From Cellvibrionaceae bacterium (lineage in GTDB: Bacteria; Pseudomonadota; Gammaproteobacteria; Pseudomonadales; Cellvibrionaceae): a stretch of DNA of 64,000 nucleotides. A program made the position numbers and the translations under genes. Positions 1-9,322 of the stretch are shown one piece after another (within the stretch, counting starts at the first letter, position 1; each line of letters starts with the position of its first letter). The notes beneath the pieces were generated by a model, which saw only the letters and a list, made by a program, of their open reading frames with translations, searched no databases and was not told where the DNA came from. The stretch lies in NCBI GenBank assembly GCA_021151825.1, contig JAGKWQ010000003.1, positions 310,001-374,000 of the forward strand, given 5' to 3'.

Positions 1-383
1 ACACTCAAATACAAGCAACGCCTCAGGGAAACCCAAAAACCATCGTGAAAGCAACCTGAGTTTTTTCACATAAAAATTAAACTTAATGGCATCAATAAAT
101 ATTTTATACCATTCATATTTATGACCAAATCCGTAGAAAATTATCACAACATGTTATGGAAACCGATTAATTTTATTTTTAATCACTGGAGCCAATAAGC
201 AATAAATTAAAAAAATTTATTGCAAATATTAGAGAATCTTTACCACCTACAATCCCTCTCAAAACAATAACCAAACTGTTTCTTCAGCCGCTAAAGATCC
301 TCACCTCCCATTTGGGTTGTAAATCCCCCAAAACCCACACTAAAATGCCAAAACAACATAAATTCCGCGATAGGAATAGAGCC
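1..383. other. AT-rich upstream region, no gene seen
   Basis: No convincing open reading frame on either strand. The stretch from about 60 to 260 is strongly AT-rich and probably holds the promoter of the regulator that follows, but I could not fix a -35/-10 pair with confidence. Confidence 0.4.
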
Positions 384-1568
384 ATGGCTGGATACGAACT
401 TGGGGAGTATGAAAGTCGATTGATTGCAGCGATTTATGAAGCGGCGCTGGATTCAACGAAATGGAAAAGTGTTTTGGTGGAGATTTGCCAGGTTATAGAT
501 GTTGATGAAGCTTCATTATTTTTTTTTGATGCGCAGCATAGCTCGCGCAACTTTACCATTACGGCATATAACACCAATAACGATATGTTTGTTTCACAAC
601 ACCTTGCGAATGAGGTCAAAAAAATAAAACCTATTTTCATCGACTCACAACCCGGCCAGCTAATGACAGCTGCGTCTATTGCCCAACGGGTAGGCATGAG
701 TTACGAAGAATATCTTGGTGCGCCCGCTGAAATTACCGAACGCCAGGCGTTTCAAGTGAGGATAGGAATCCCCTTATTAATGGGTGATATTATTTATGCT
801 GCAATGGGTTTTCATTGCGTGCATGGTGCACCGGACCTTACCAATGACGCCATTAATTTTGTTCACTCATTGAGCCCTCATTTTGTAAGGGCGCTTTCCA
901 TTCATAATCACATCAGTTTGTTAAGGGCCGAGCATGAGTCACTGGTCGAAGCGATTAAATGTACCAATCTTGCAGTATTTTTATTGGATAAAAATTTACA
1001 AGTACTGTTTGTTAGCCCTGAAGCACAACAATTATTAACCACGCACCCTGCATTGGGTTTAAGCCGCAATATGCGTTTGCAAGCGCACAACCAGAAAGAA
1101 CAATTAAGATTGGAAGCTATATTGGCAGAATTTGCAGACAGCGGATTTTATGCAGATTGTTTAAAAGAAGAAGGGATTTGCCTGGCCCTGGAACACCCGC
1201 AAAAAATTCATCCATTGAAATTATATTTCCTGCCAGTTCAACAACAGGCTACTCACCTGCCAGAAGGCACACCTTGCCTCGCAGTATTTGCCAGTGACCC
1301 GGAGCGAGAGCGATTGGTCTCACCCCACTATTTGCAACAGGCCTATGGATTAACCGTTACCGAAACACAATTAGCGCAATTGCTGCTTAAAGGCCTGAGC
1401 CTTGCCGAGATATCCAACGCACGCAGCACTTCAGCAGAAACGACGCGCTGGCAAGTAAAGCAAATTATGCATAAGACACAAACCCACTCCCAGGCGGAGC
1501 TCGCACGCTTGCTGGTTTTACTCAGCAATGAATTCGCTGATAGTAAAAATCATCTCTCATCAAAATAG
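384..1568 (+). CDS. LuxR-family HTH transcriptional regulator, paralogue 1
   Basis: A 394-residue regulator with a long N-terminal sensory part of no recognised ligand class and a C-terminal LuxR-type helix-turn-helix in roughly the last 65 residues (VTETQLAQLLLKGLSLAEIS, then a recognition helix around SAETTRWQVKQIMHKT). I chose the ATG at 384 because AGGAA lies just upstream and because the protein then begins collinearly with its neighbour at 1665; an in-frame TTG at 312 would add 24 residues with no resemblance to the paralogue. It is the first of two tandem paralogues, separated by about 100 bp that contain a hairpin. The signal sensed and target genes cannot be read from the sequence. 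Confidence 0.85.
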   Translation: MAGYELGEYESRLIAAIYEAALDSTKWKSVLVEICQVIDVDEASLFFFDAQHSSRNFTITAYNTNNDMFVSQHLANEVKKIKPIFIDSQPGQLMTAASIAQRVGMSYEEYLGAPAEITERQAFQVRIGIPLLMGDIIYAAMGFHCVHGAPDLTNDAINFVHSLSPHFVRALSIHNHISLLRAEHESLVEAIKCTNLAVFLLDKNLQVLFVSPEAQQLLTTHPALGLSRNMRLQAHNQKEQLRLEAILAEFADSGFYADCLKEEGICLALEHPQKIHPLKLYFLPVQQQATHLPEGTPCLAVFASDPERERLVSPHYLQQAYGLTVTETQLAQLLLKGLSLAEISNARSTSAETTRWQVKQIMHKTQTHSQAELARLLVLLSNEFADSKNHLSSK

Positions 1569-1583
1569 CACTTCTTAAAATCC

Positions 1584-1603
1584 CACCCCCCAAGTGGGGG
1601 GTG
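1584..1603 (+). terminator. Perfect GC hairpin between the two LuxR-type genes
   Basis: CACCCCCC and GGGGGGTG form a perfect 8-bp stem with loop AAGT. It is flanked by AAAAT on the left and ATTTT on the right, which can extend the pairing. The T run is short, so termination may be partial. It lies 15 bp after the first regulator's stop and 62 bp before the second one's start. Confidence 0.6.
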
Positions 1604-1664
1604 ATTTTGCGTGACACAGATCTCTATATTAAGGCCGGATCATCGCCCTGAAAGAGAGACAGCC

Positions 1665-2807
1665 ATGAATTCATTATTCGTAACTCCCCCTGTATCTGAG
1701 CGCACGTTGGTTAACCTCATTTATGAAGCAGCCCTGAAACCGGATTTATGGCGGCAAGTGTTAAATGAGCTACGTTTGATTTCCAACGCTGATCAGTGCA
1801 CGTTATTTTTTTACAGCCGCAATGAACCCCATAAAAATTTTGCGACAGCGGCCCGGATTAATGAACAAACTATAACGTTATTCTTAAAAGATTTTATTGA
1901 GCAACAAGCGCGCCATATTTATCGTCAACTGGCGATAATACCGGAAGGTCGATTGGTATCCGACATCGATATAATGGAAATTTCCGGCAACGACTATTCA
2001 ACGCTGGTTGGCCCGGAATATATGAAAAACCTGTGGCCCAACTTGCGTTTTCAAGCGGGCATTGTTTTATTAAGAACCGAGCATTACTGTGCCGGTCTCG
2101 GACTGCAAAATTTTTCCGATTCCGCGAACATCGCACCGGAAAACCTGAATCGCTTACAACTGTTTATTCCCCACCTGATGCAAGCAATAAAAATCCGCAC
2201 CAAACTCAATGTTATGCAACAAGTGAATCGCAACCTTGAAGCAGTGTTAAATCAATTGCAGTTGGGCGTAGTACTTTTGGATAACCGTTATCAAATAAAA
2301 TTGATCAACCCGGCAGCCGAAAAAGCACTGGGGAAAATTCAGGGAATCAACACAAAATCCGGAACTGATTTTATGGTGCAGACAACACAATCACAGTTAA
2401 TTTCAGCCACTGGAAAAGCGCGGACCGGAAAACGTTATATCCAAAGCCAGGCACGCGAAACCTGTATTGCTTACCATAACGGCCAAATAAAAATCGGCGC
2501 ATTTAATTTACCTGGAGTAACAGAAAATACTGTTCCGGAAGGCAGCCGCTACCTGCTGTTAGTGCAGGACTCGGCACGCCCCTGCAAATTACCACTTGTG
2601 TATTTACAACAAGCCTATGGAATTACGCCGGCAGAAGGAGAATTGATTCGCTACTTAATGAATGGTGCCAGCCTTGCGCAAGCTGCAACCGAACGTGCAA
2701 TAACCAAAGAAACTGCGCGCTGGCAGCTAAAAAGTATTCTGCAAAAAACCCGTACGCACTCCCAATCGCAATTATCGCGTCTGGTACTGGCCCTAGAGGA
2801 TCAATAG
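1665..2807 (+). CDS. LuxR-family HTH transcriptional regulator, paralogue 2
   Basis: A 380-residue paralogue of the preceding gene. The N-terminus (LVNLIYEAALKPDLWRQVL) matches the first protein's LIAAIYEAALDSTKW stretch, and the C-termini align through the HTH (PHYLQQAYGLTVTE versus LVYLQQAYGITPAE, then ETARWQLKSILQKTRTHSQ). Both conserve an LxLLDxxxQ segment in the middle, where a PAS-like fold is plausible. I chose the ATG at 1665, preceded by AAAGAGAGAC; the upstream GTG at 1611 would add 18 residues absent from the paralogue. The pair probably arose by tandem duplication. No quorum-sensing autoinducer domain or synthase is recognisable nearby, so this should not be called a quorum-sensing receptor. 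Confidence 0.85.
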   Translation: MNSLFVTPPVSERTLVNLIYEAALKPDLWRQVLNELRLISNADQCTLFFYSRNEPHKNFATAARINEQTITLFLKDFIEQQARHIYRQLAIIPEGRLVSDIDIMEISGNDYSTLVGPEYMKNLWPNLRFQAGIVLLRTEHYCAGLGLQNFSDSANIAPENLNRLQLFIPHLMQAIKIRTKLNVMQQVNRNLEAVLNQLQLGVVLLDNRYQIKLINPAAEKALGKIQGINTKSGTDFMVQTTQSQLISATGKARTGKRYIQSQARETCIAYHNGQIKIGAFNLPGVTENTVPEGSRYLLLVQDSARPCKLPLVYLQQAYGITPAEGELIRYLMNGASLAQAATERAITKETARWQLKSILQKTRTHSQSQLSRLVLALEDQ

Positions 2808-2895
2808 CGCTTCTGCAGATTTATTTAGGCAAGTCATAGAACCCCGGAGAAAATCGCGTAGAATTGCCGCAGTTTTTTTGATCCTGGACAACACC

Positions 2896-4035
2896 ATGAC
2901 TTTTGCGTTAACCCCTACCCTGCAACTCGCCACTGATTTAATCCGCTGCCGCTCAGTAACCCCTGAAGATGACGGCTGCCAGGCGTTAATGATTGAGCGC
3001 CTCGAAGCCATCGGCTTCAAAACCGAACACCTGCGCTTTGGTGAAGTAGATAATTTCTGGGCCATTCGTGGTGAATCAGGCCCGATCCTGGCATTTGCCG
3101 GCCACACCGATGTAGTGCCCACCGGCCCCGAAACCCATTGGAATAATCCACCCTTCGAACCCAAAATCATTGATGGCATGCTTCATGGTCGCGGTGCTGC
3201 CGACATGAAAGGTTCACTGGCCAGCATGGTCATTGCATGCGAGAACTTCGTTGCCAAACACCCGAACCATAAAGGCCGCATTGCGTTTTTAATTACCAGT
3301 GATGAAGAAGGCCCGTCCGTTAACGGTACAGTAAAAGTGGTGGAATGGTTGGAGGCACACGATACCAAAATGACCTGGTGTATCGTAGGTGAACCTTCCA
3401 GTACTAATGTGGTTGGTGACGTGATTAAAAATGGCCGTCGCGGTTCTTTAGGCGCGGTGTTAACGGTGAAGGGTGTTCAAGGCCATGTAGCCTATCCGCA
3501 CCTTGCTGATAACCCCATTCATAAACTTGCTCCAGCGCTGGCCGAATTGGCCGCTGAACATTGGGATGATGGCAACGAGTTTTTTCCGGCAACAAGCTTC
3601 CAGGTTTCCAATATTAATGGAGGTACCGGCGCAACCAATGTAATTCCTGGCGATGTCACCGTAGTATTTAATTTCCGTTTTTCTACCGAATTAACCGAGC
3701 AGATCCTGCGCGACCGCACGCATGCGATTCTCGATAAACATGACCTGAAATATGATTTGCAATGGACGCTAAGCGGCCAGCCATTTTTAACCGCGCGCGG
3801 AGATTTGGTAAATGCGGTGGTGAATGCGATTAAAACAGAAACTGGATTGGACACAGAATTATCCACTTCAGGCGGCACATCAGATGGGCGTTTCATCGCT
3901 CCAACAGGTGCACAAGTGGTTGAGTTAGGTCCAATCAACGCCACGATTCATAAAGTGAATGAATGCATTAGCGCCAAAGATTTAAATACGCTAACGGCCA
4001 TTTATGAAAAAACACTGGAAAATTTATTGACCTGA
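2896..4035 (+). CDS. dapE: Succinyl-diaminopimelate desuccinylase
   Basis: Zinc-dependent M20-family hydrolase that removes succinate from N-succinyl-LL-2,6-diaminopimelate in cytoplasmic lysine and peptidoglycan-precursor synthesis. At 379 residues it has the usual DapE length. Visible metal-site motifs are FAGHTDVVPTG (His70, Asp72), GRGAADMKGS (Asp103) and TSDEEGP with the catalytic and metal glutamates; the C-terminal metal-ligand segment GPINATIHKVNE is present. The dimerisation/lid region contains HVAYPHLADNP and NVIPGDVTVVFNFRFST. I placed the start at the ATG at 2896, which gives the typical N-terminus; an in-frame TTG at 2878 is possible but less likely. No clear Shine-Dalgarno sequence. 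A strong terminator follows. Confidence 0.96.
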   Translation: MTFALTPTLQLATDLIRCRSVTPEDDGCQALMIERLEAIGFKTEHLRFGEVDNFWAIRGESGPILAFAGHTDVVPTGPETHWNNPPFEPKIIDGMLHGRGAADMKGSLASMVIACENFVAKHPNHKGRIAFLITSDEEGPSVNGTVKVVEWLEAHDTKMTWCIVGEPSSTNVVGDVIKNGRRGSLGAVLTVKGVQGHVAYPHLADNPIHKLAPALAELAAEHWDDGNEFFPATSFQVSNINGGTGATNVIPGDVTVVFNFRFSTELTEQILRDRTHAILDKHDLKYDLQWTLSGQPFLTARGDLVNAVVNAIKTETGLDTELSTSGGTSDGRFIAPTGAQVVELGPINATIHKVNECISAKDLNTLTAIYEKTLENLLT

Positions 4036-4059
4036 TTTTGTTGATCCTGGATCACACAC

Positions 4060-4084
4060 AATAAAGCCCTAATGGGGCTTTATT
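4060..4084. terminator. Bidirectional intrinsic terminator between dapE and the LRR gene
   Basis: ATAAAGCCC and GGGCTTTAT form a perfect stem around loop TAATG, with an A-rich tract on one side and T-rich sequence on the other. It sits between convergent genes and can end both transcripts. Confidence 0.9.
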
Positions 4085-4094
4085 TATTGGGACT

Positions 4095-5711
4095 TCAGAA
4101 AAAGAGAAGATCGTACCCTTGGTCATTTAGCAAATTCAGCAAATAGTTGTGCGTTGAATTATTTAAAGGATTATGGCTGAAGTCCAGCTCTACTCTTTTG
4201 TTTAGTTTTTCCACACCCGATACCGCAGTCAATTGATTGTTTACGAATTGACCCCACTTCAAATTAACATTCGTCGAAAAATCAATGCGGGCAATTTGAT
4301 TATAAGTTGCCAATACAGATTCTAAAGCATCCAGATTAGAAAGTACGAGGCCGGTTAATTTATTATCAATCACATTCAAGTCTATTAATTGATTGTTGGT
4401 TGAAAAATCTAATTGTGTCAGTTGGTTTTTATAGGCATCCAAGCGATGCAATTGCAGTAGGCCGGTCAAATCCACTGAAGATAGTTTATTTTCCATTATG
4501 CGCACATCGGCCAGTTTTTTATTGCTTGTCAAATTAATAGTGGTTAGCCCCAAGCCAGCAACATTCAAGTAAGCTAATTCCGGAAGCATACTGACATCGA
4601 CAACAGAAAATTTGTTCCAGCCTATTCCTAACTCAACCAGTTTTGAGTTTTGCGTATAATCCAGCGCAGCCAACTGATTTCTCCCAACCTCTAACTTCCG
4701 CAACCTACGCAAATGGTTTATCGTTAATTCGCTTAATTGATTTGATTCAAGATCTATACTTATTAACGCCGTATTCGTTAATAAATCCACTGCAGCCAAC
4801 TTATTATTAGCGAGGTTTAAATCAACTAATTTTGTTAAGGGCGCAAGATTAATCTGCGTTAAATGATTCCGACCCAGATTGATATTTGTTAGTTGTAAAT
4901 TACTCGATATATCTACTACATCCAACTCGTTATCGTAAAGGTTCAAATTGGTCAGTTGTTGGAAAAATGCAAAATCCCAACTACCTTTCAGGCGGGCCCC
5001 CGAAAGTGTAAGAGAGGTTAAATTCGGGAATAGCTTCAATTCCTCTAACGAGGCAACCGGATCAAATAAACTACCACAGGTTAATTGGGTAATACCTTCT
5101 GCACTTAGCTGTGTTTGGCTAGCCTCCTCCATTTCAGTGATACAACGAATAAGGCCGCGATCCGTTAGCTTCCACTGATCAGCCAATGAACCAATACGGA
5201 CAAAACTCACATTCAATATGCAGCTTTCAGAAATAGGCCCGGCAATAATTTCATTACCTTCAACCCGACCATTACATCCGTTAACACCTGCAATTTTATA
5301 ATCTGGATCCAATTGCACTGAAAAGCTTTTCGTCATACCAGTTGCGATATCAACAAAGCCAAACGGAGCAACCCTGCCCCCTTTATTAAATAGCGCATTA
5401 ATAAATAACTCTGCTGCACTGGATGCCGAGTGAGCGCTGGAAGCAGCCAAAGAAGAAACATCTGCACTGCTCAAGCCAGAACTCATTACCGCACTACTGT
5501 GTTGGCTCGTCACAAAACTGGATATGGCCGAACTGATTGGTGCAGGGCTTGATGTGGCCGAACTCGCCACCAGCGAAAAACCCTGACTAGACAAAGAGGG
5601 ATTTAACGGCACGGATAAGCCGGAATTACTACCACCACATGCGGATAGAAATATCGCTGCACCAGCAACCAACATACAACGAAACAAAAGACCTCGTTTT
5701 ACAACTGCCAT
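4095..5711 (-). CDS. Leucine-rich-repeat lipoprotein with serine-rich linker
   Basis: A 538-residue predicted outer-surface lipoprotein. The signal peptide ends in a lipobox, LSAC with Cys25. A serine/alanine-rich low-complexity linker of about 80 residues follows, as in Cellvibrio secreted enzymes. Residues from about 220 to the end hold roughly a dozen leucine-rich repeats of about 21-22 residues with the pattern LxxLNLxxNxLxxVDL. No catalytic motif is visible, so a binding or adhesion role is an inference. The middle segment (about 105-215) contains CNGRVEGNEIIAG and is unassigned. It converges on dapE and diverges from the flavin oxidase gene across about 430 bp. Bacterial LRR proteins have diverse ligands, so none is named. 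Confidence 0.85.
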   Translation of the reverse strand: MAVVKRGLLFRCMLVAGAAIFLSACGGSNSGLSVPLNPSLSSQGFSLVASSATSSPAPISSAISSFVTSQHSSAVMSSGLSSADVSSLAASSAHSASSAAELFINALFNKGGRVAPFGFVDIATGMTKSFSVQLDPDYKIAGVNGCNGRVEGNEIIAGPISESCILNVSFVRIGSLADQWKLTDRGLIRCITEMEEASQTQLSAEGITQLTCGSLFDPVASLEELKLFPNLTSLTLSGARLKGSWDFAFFQQLTNLNLYDNELDVVDISSNLQLTNINLGRNHLTQINLAPLTKLVDLNLANNKLAAVDLLTNTALISIDLESNQLSELTINHLRRLRKLEVGRNQLAALDYTQNSKLVELGIGWNKFSVVDVSMLPELAYLNVAGLGLTTINLTSNKKLADVRIMENKLSSVDLTGLLQLHRLDAYKNQLTQLDFSTNNQLIDLNVIDNKLTGLVLSNLDALESVLATYNQIARIDFSTNVNLKWGQFVNNQLTAVSGVEKLNKRVELDFSHNPLNNSTHNYLLNLLNDQGYDLLFF

Positions 5712-6140
5712 ATCAAAACCTCTAACGCTATTTGCCGGTTTGTTTTACATAGTTATTGAATTTTATCATTCAGGCGACATTTTAAATTTATCAAACATCC
5801 GAAAACCTGTACTGATTTGTTAAATAATGCTTTTGGCGACAACACCGATCAATAATTTTTTTGTGATATGAGCAGTTATTTAATAGTTATTTAATTGGCG
5901 ATGCGAGTTCTGGTTTTCCTAAACGCCAAAATCATGGCTTTGCCTCTTGACAAACTGTGCAGTTTTTCTTTGCAAACCTTTTGAAATCATTAACAAATCC
6001 AGACTTGTCATAGTTCTTGCTCATGCTTGCCTTGACTGCAGTGAGTGTCGACTTTTTGAACGCTTTCTACATGCAGTTTCAAGCCCATCTTTTGCTATTC
6101 AAGCAATTTTTTGTCATTCAGCATTGAAAGGAAAATGAAT
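5712..6140. other. Divergent promoter region, no gene seen
   Basis: AT-rich spacer between the divergent LRR lipoprotein and flavin oxidase genes. TTGACA occurs at about 5948 and TTGACT at about 6032, but neither has a convincing -10 at proper spacing. GGCGACA occurs twice (about 5773 and 5835). A 63-codon frame at 5947-6138 has no coding character and I do not call it. Confidence 0.4.
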
Positions 6141-7880
6141 ATGACTAGCTCTTTTTTCAGCGAAGCCCTACGAATCCCCGGAACTAAAATCTTGAGTCGT
6201 GAAGAAGCGGCTTTTCAATACGGTGCAGATACCGGTGCAAGCCACCGTTTGCCCGCAGGAGCCATTGTTATTAAAGAGGTGGATGCCGTTGAGGCGATTC
6301 TGGCACTGGCCAATGAATTCAAAGTGCCACTCTGGCCGATTAGTGGCGGGCGTAATTTTGGTTACGGAACTTCGCTGCCCGTTGATACGCGCAGTTTTAT
6401 TCTGGATTTATCACAACTGCGGCGCGTGCATATCGATGTGCATTCATCGACCGCATTAATTGAACCCGGTGTTACCCAAAGTGATTTGCATGAGGCAATA
6501 AAAAAATCCGGCGCTAACTTATTGGTCCCCACCACAGGTGTTGGCCCTAACGGTAATATTTTGGGGAATGCACTGGATGGTGGATATGGGTTAACACCGA
6601 TCGCCGATCATTTTAATGCGATTTGCGAACTGGAAGGTTTTTGGGGTAATGGCACAGAATTTCGTCATACCTATCAGGATCTGGGATGTGCCGAAATGGC
6701 TAAACGCTGGAATGCAGGAACCGGATACTCCTGGGCAGGATTATTGCGGCAAGGCAATTTTGGCATAGTCACCAAAGCACGCGTGCAATTGGCGCGAGCA
6801 CCGGAAGCCACGCGTATTTTGGTGTTTGAATGGAAATCCAACGAAGCGTTTATTGCGAACCAGGCCGAACTGAATAAATTAACAGAAGATATTCCCGGTA
6901 TTGGCGGCATTATTATGATGAACGATTGTCGCATTCTTTCAACCCAAGTCGATACACCACTGGCATCACCACTTACAGGTGAGGCACGCGCAAATTATTT
7001 GCGTGGATTGGCTACACAGAGAAAAATTTCTGCATGGACAGGCCTTGGAACACTTTATGGTTCACGCGCAGCAGTTGCAGGCTCAGTAAAAGATATTCGT
7101 CGTCGTTTAAAAAATTGTCGCGTATGGAGCTTTAGCCCGGAGCAAATCAAGCAACTGCAAAAAATCCAGAATTACTTACCCAAGTGGGGTTTTGCTGCGC
7201 TGCGTCGTCATTTTGGTGCACTGGTTAATACGTTGGGAACCGTTGAAGGCTATCCGATAGTTGCCTTTTTAAAAATTGCTTATGCGCTGGATCCCACCGC
7301 GAAAAAACTTGATCTGAATTCACATCCAGCCAAAGATGGTGCAGGTATTTTGTGGTATGCCCCGTTAGTACCATTTACTGCAGATGAAGTAGAACGTTAT
7401 CGCACGGTAATGAGTAAATGCTTAATCGATAACGGTTTTGATCCATTGTTGGCAGTAACCTCTCGCTCATCGCGCACATTGTCCGGCACAATTCCCTTGC
7501 TGTTTGATCGCAAAAACCCGCATGAGGTTGCACGGGCAAAACATTGTTATCGCGAGCTGGTAAAAACCGGGCTGGAAAATGGTTGGCCACCCTATCGTTT
7601 AGGTGTGGATTATATGGACCTTATCGCTTGTCCTGTTGATTCACCCAGCGCACAAGTACAACAATTGTTGAAAAAAGCATTGGATGAAAATGAAGTGATT
7701 GGCTCAGGCCGTTATGAACATGAAAAACCGGTTGCACCGTTCATTCCTGCCACCAAACCCTTGCCAGCAGAAACGGAAAGTACATTATTAAGCAACGTTT
7801 TGGAGAGCACGTTTGATACCTCCAGCTACACCAGAATGTTTGCTAAAAATAACAAAGGAGAGTCAGTGGAAATCCAATAA
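6141..7880 (+). CDS. FAD-linked oxidase of the VAO/PCMH family
   Basis: A 579-residue flavoprotein. The N-terminal FAD_binding_4 (PCMH) domain spans about residues 20-240, with the PP-loop region PLWPISGGRNFGYGTS and the motif PTTGVGPNGNILGNALDGGY; a C-terminal substrate domain follows. Length and layout match vanillyl-alcohol oxidase, eugenol hydroxylase and the flavoprotein subunit of p-cresol methylhydroxylase, which oxidise para-substituted phenols. No cytochrome c subunit gene is adjacent, which favours an oxidase, but this is inference; I could not identify the covalent flavin-linking residue. The ATG at 6141 is chosen because AAAGGAAA lies 7-8 nt upstream; ATG 6135 is too close to it. 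Possible use on lignin-derived phenols fits the lifestyle but is unproven. Confidence 0.85.
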   Translation: MTSSFFSEALRIPGTKILSREEAAFQYGADTGASHRLPAGAIVIKEVDAVEAILALANEFKVPLWPISGGRNFGYGTSLPVDTRSFILDLSQLRRVHIDVHSSTALIEPGVTQSDLHEAIKKSGANLLVPTTGVGPNGNILGNALDGGYGLTPIADHFNAICELEGFWGNGTEFRHTYQDLGCAEMAKRWNAGTGYSWAGLLRQGNFGIVTKARVQLARAPEATRILVFEWKSNEAFIANQAELNKLTEDIPGIGGIIMMNDCRILSTQVDTPLASPLTGEARANYLRGLATQRKISAWTGLGTLYGSRAAVAGSVKDIRRRLKNCRVWSFSPEQIKQLQKIQNYLPKWGFAALRRHFGALVNTLGTVEGYPIVAFLKIAYALDPTAKKLDLNSHPAKDGAGILWYAPLVPFTADEVERYRTVMSKCLIDNGFDPLLAVTSRSSRTLSGTIPLLFDRKNPHEVARAKHCYRELVKTGLENGWPPYRLGVDYMDLIACPVDSPSAQVQQLLKKALDENEVIGSGRYEHEKPVAPFIPATKPLPAETESTLLSNVLESTFDTSSYTRMFAKNNKGESVEIQ

Positions 7881-8010
7881 CCGCACTGACTCAAAACAAT
7901 CACAATAATTGATGCGAGAAGGATTTTTTATGAACAGAATAATTGCTACTTTGCATCAAGGACGATGCCTGACTTTATGCGCTAATTTTCTGTGTCCATT
8001 CTTTAATTTA

Positions 8011-9225
8011 TCAGCTAACTGCTTTAATTTTCGCAGCGGTCCAGATGGTGAGTAACCCCACAGCGCAAGCGCAATAACCTACCCAATCATAATGGAGAAT
8101 TTCACCCGCATCGCCTTTTTCCAGCATCACACCGGCAACAAATGCGGCCAGGCCAGTACCCAGGTTTTGCATCGCAGAATTAAAAGCCATTACTCTGCCG
8201 CGAAAACGTGGCTCGCAGGAAGCAGTCACCATTGCCGAACAGGGAATAAAACGGCCACTAACAAAAATGAAAAACAATGCGGCCATCAATAAATGCCAGA
8301 ATAATCCTACTTGCAACGTGTGCGTCACCAAAACGATAGGAATAAAACTTAACAACACCAAACCGGTAAAAACAGTTGCATGGCGATAGGTATCCGTAAG
8401 TTTCGCAATATAAGGCCGTGAGAATAACGTAACAGCACCACCCACCAAATAAATATACGGCAAATCCCCAACACCCAATGGCGTATTGGCAACGACCGTC
8501 GGTGCAATATAAGGAATCACCATAAACCCGCTAAACATTACTAGCGATGATGTAATAAATCCCCACCAATGATTAGGCACACTGAGCAATTCGGCATAGC
8601 TACGCCGCATAGATACCCGTGCTTGTTGCAAATGCGAACGTACTGGCGGCACTACAAACCAGCTCAAGACAAACACCAAACAACATAGCATCACTAAAAA
8701 TAAAAACGGTGTCTGCCAGTGGTAATGATTGGCGATAAACAACCCCAGTGGCACACCGGCAATTGCAGCCAGTGAAAATGCCAGCATCACAATTCCCATC
8801 GCATGACCACGCCGCTGCGGTGGGATAACATCACCCACAATGGCCAGCGCTACTGCACTCATCACACCGCCGAAAAATCCCGCGAGGATACGGGCGGCCA
8901 ATAACCAATGAAAAGAATCGGCTAATCCGCAAGCCAGTGTGGCAATCGTTAACCCCAAATAACAAAATAATAATGAGTGGCGACGATCAAACCGGTCAGC
9001 AAATGCAGAAGCTAATAACGCAGAAACACCGGCAGCAATCGAATAAGAAGATACCAGCACACCGAAACCGGCTGGTTGAATGGCGAACGCGTCCATCAGT
9101 TGTGCAGACAATGGCATCATGATCATAAAGTCTACGATCACAGTAAATTGCAATGCCATCAGGGTGTAAAGCAAGGCGCGCTCGCGCGCCGGGGATAACA
9201 GCAACGAAGATTCTGAACTACTCAT
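8011..9225 (-). CDS. MFS transporter (DHA1-type, drug/metabolite exporter)
   Basis: A 404-residue inner-membrane protein with about twelve hydrophobic segments. The loop 2-3 signature region reads ADRFDRRHSLLF, and motif C-like GVPLGLFIANHYHW is in helix 5, which is typical of H+-coupled antiporters. It belongs to the AraJ/CynX-like DHA1 group of the major facilitator superfamily; the substrate cannot be told. The start at 9225 follows GAGAG with normal spacing, but the SD lies within a perfect 11-bp inverted repeat that ends at the A of the start codon's neighbour, so translation or transcription is likely controlled there. It converges on the flavin oxidase gene with a 130-bp gap. Confidence 0.88.
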   Translation of the reverse strand: MSSSESSLLLSPARERALLYTLMALQFTVIVDFMIMMPLSAQLMDAFAIQPAGFGVLVSSYSIAAGVSALLASAFADRFDRRHSLLFCYLGLTIATLACGLADSFHWLLAARILAGFFGGVMSAVALAIVGDVIPPQRRGHAMGIVMLAFSLAAIAGVPLGLFIANHYHWQTPFLFLVMLCCLVFVLSWFVVPPVRSHLQQARVSMRRSYAELLSVPNHWWGFITSSLVMFSGFMVIPYIAPTVVANTPLGVGDLPYIYLVGGAVTLFSRPYIAKLTDTYRHATVFTGLVLLSFIPIVLVTHTLQVGLFWHLLMAALFFIFVSGRFIPCSAMVTASCEPRFRGRVMAFNSAMQNLGTGLAAFVAGVMLEKGDAGEILHYDWVGYCACAVGLLTIWTAAKIKAVS

Positions 9226-9254
9226 GACAAGCTCTCACAACACAGAGCTTGTCA
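9225..9254 (-). promoter_or_regulatory. Perfect inverted repeat covering the RBS of the MFS gene
   Basis: TGACAAGCTCT and AGAGCTTGTCA (11 bp each) are separated by CACAACAC, directly before the MFS start codon. In the mRNA it would fold into a hairpin that hides the GAGAG ribosome-binding site. As DNA it has the size of a TetR/MarR-type operator, though the position between RBS and ATG favours an RNA role. Confidence 0.65.
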
Positions 9255-9322
9255 GTCTAGTTACTGGTGAGGAATGATGCTAATGAGCTTTGTAACTGAT
9301 TTGCTCTTTTGGCGATGTCTCG

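Noticed and set aside
384..2807. Quorum-sensing LuxR interpretation of the two regulators
   Set aside because: There is no autoinducer-binding domain pattern and no LuxI-type synthase nearby.
7930..8055. 41-codon plus-strand frame after the flavin oxidase, preceded by AGAAGGA
   Set aside because: Its 3' end is antisense to the MFS gene, its composition is cysteine- and phenylalanine-rich without pattern, and no promoter is seen. Kept only as a low-probability candidate.
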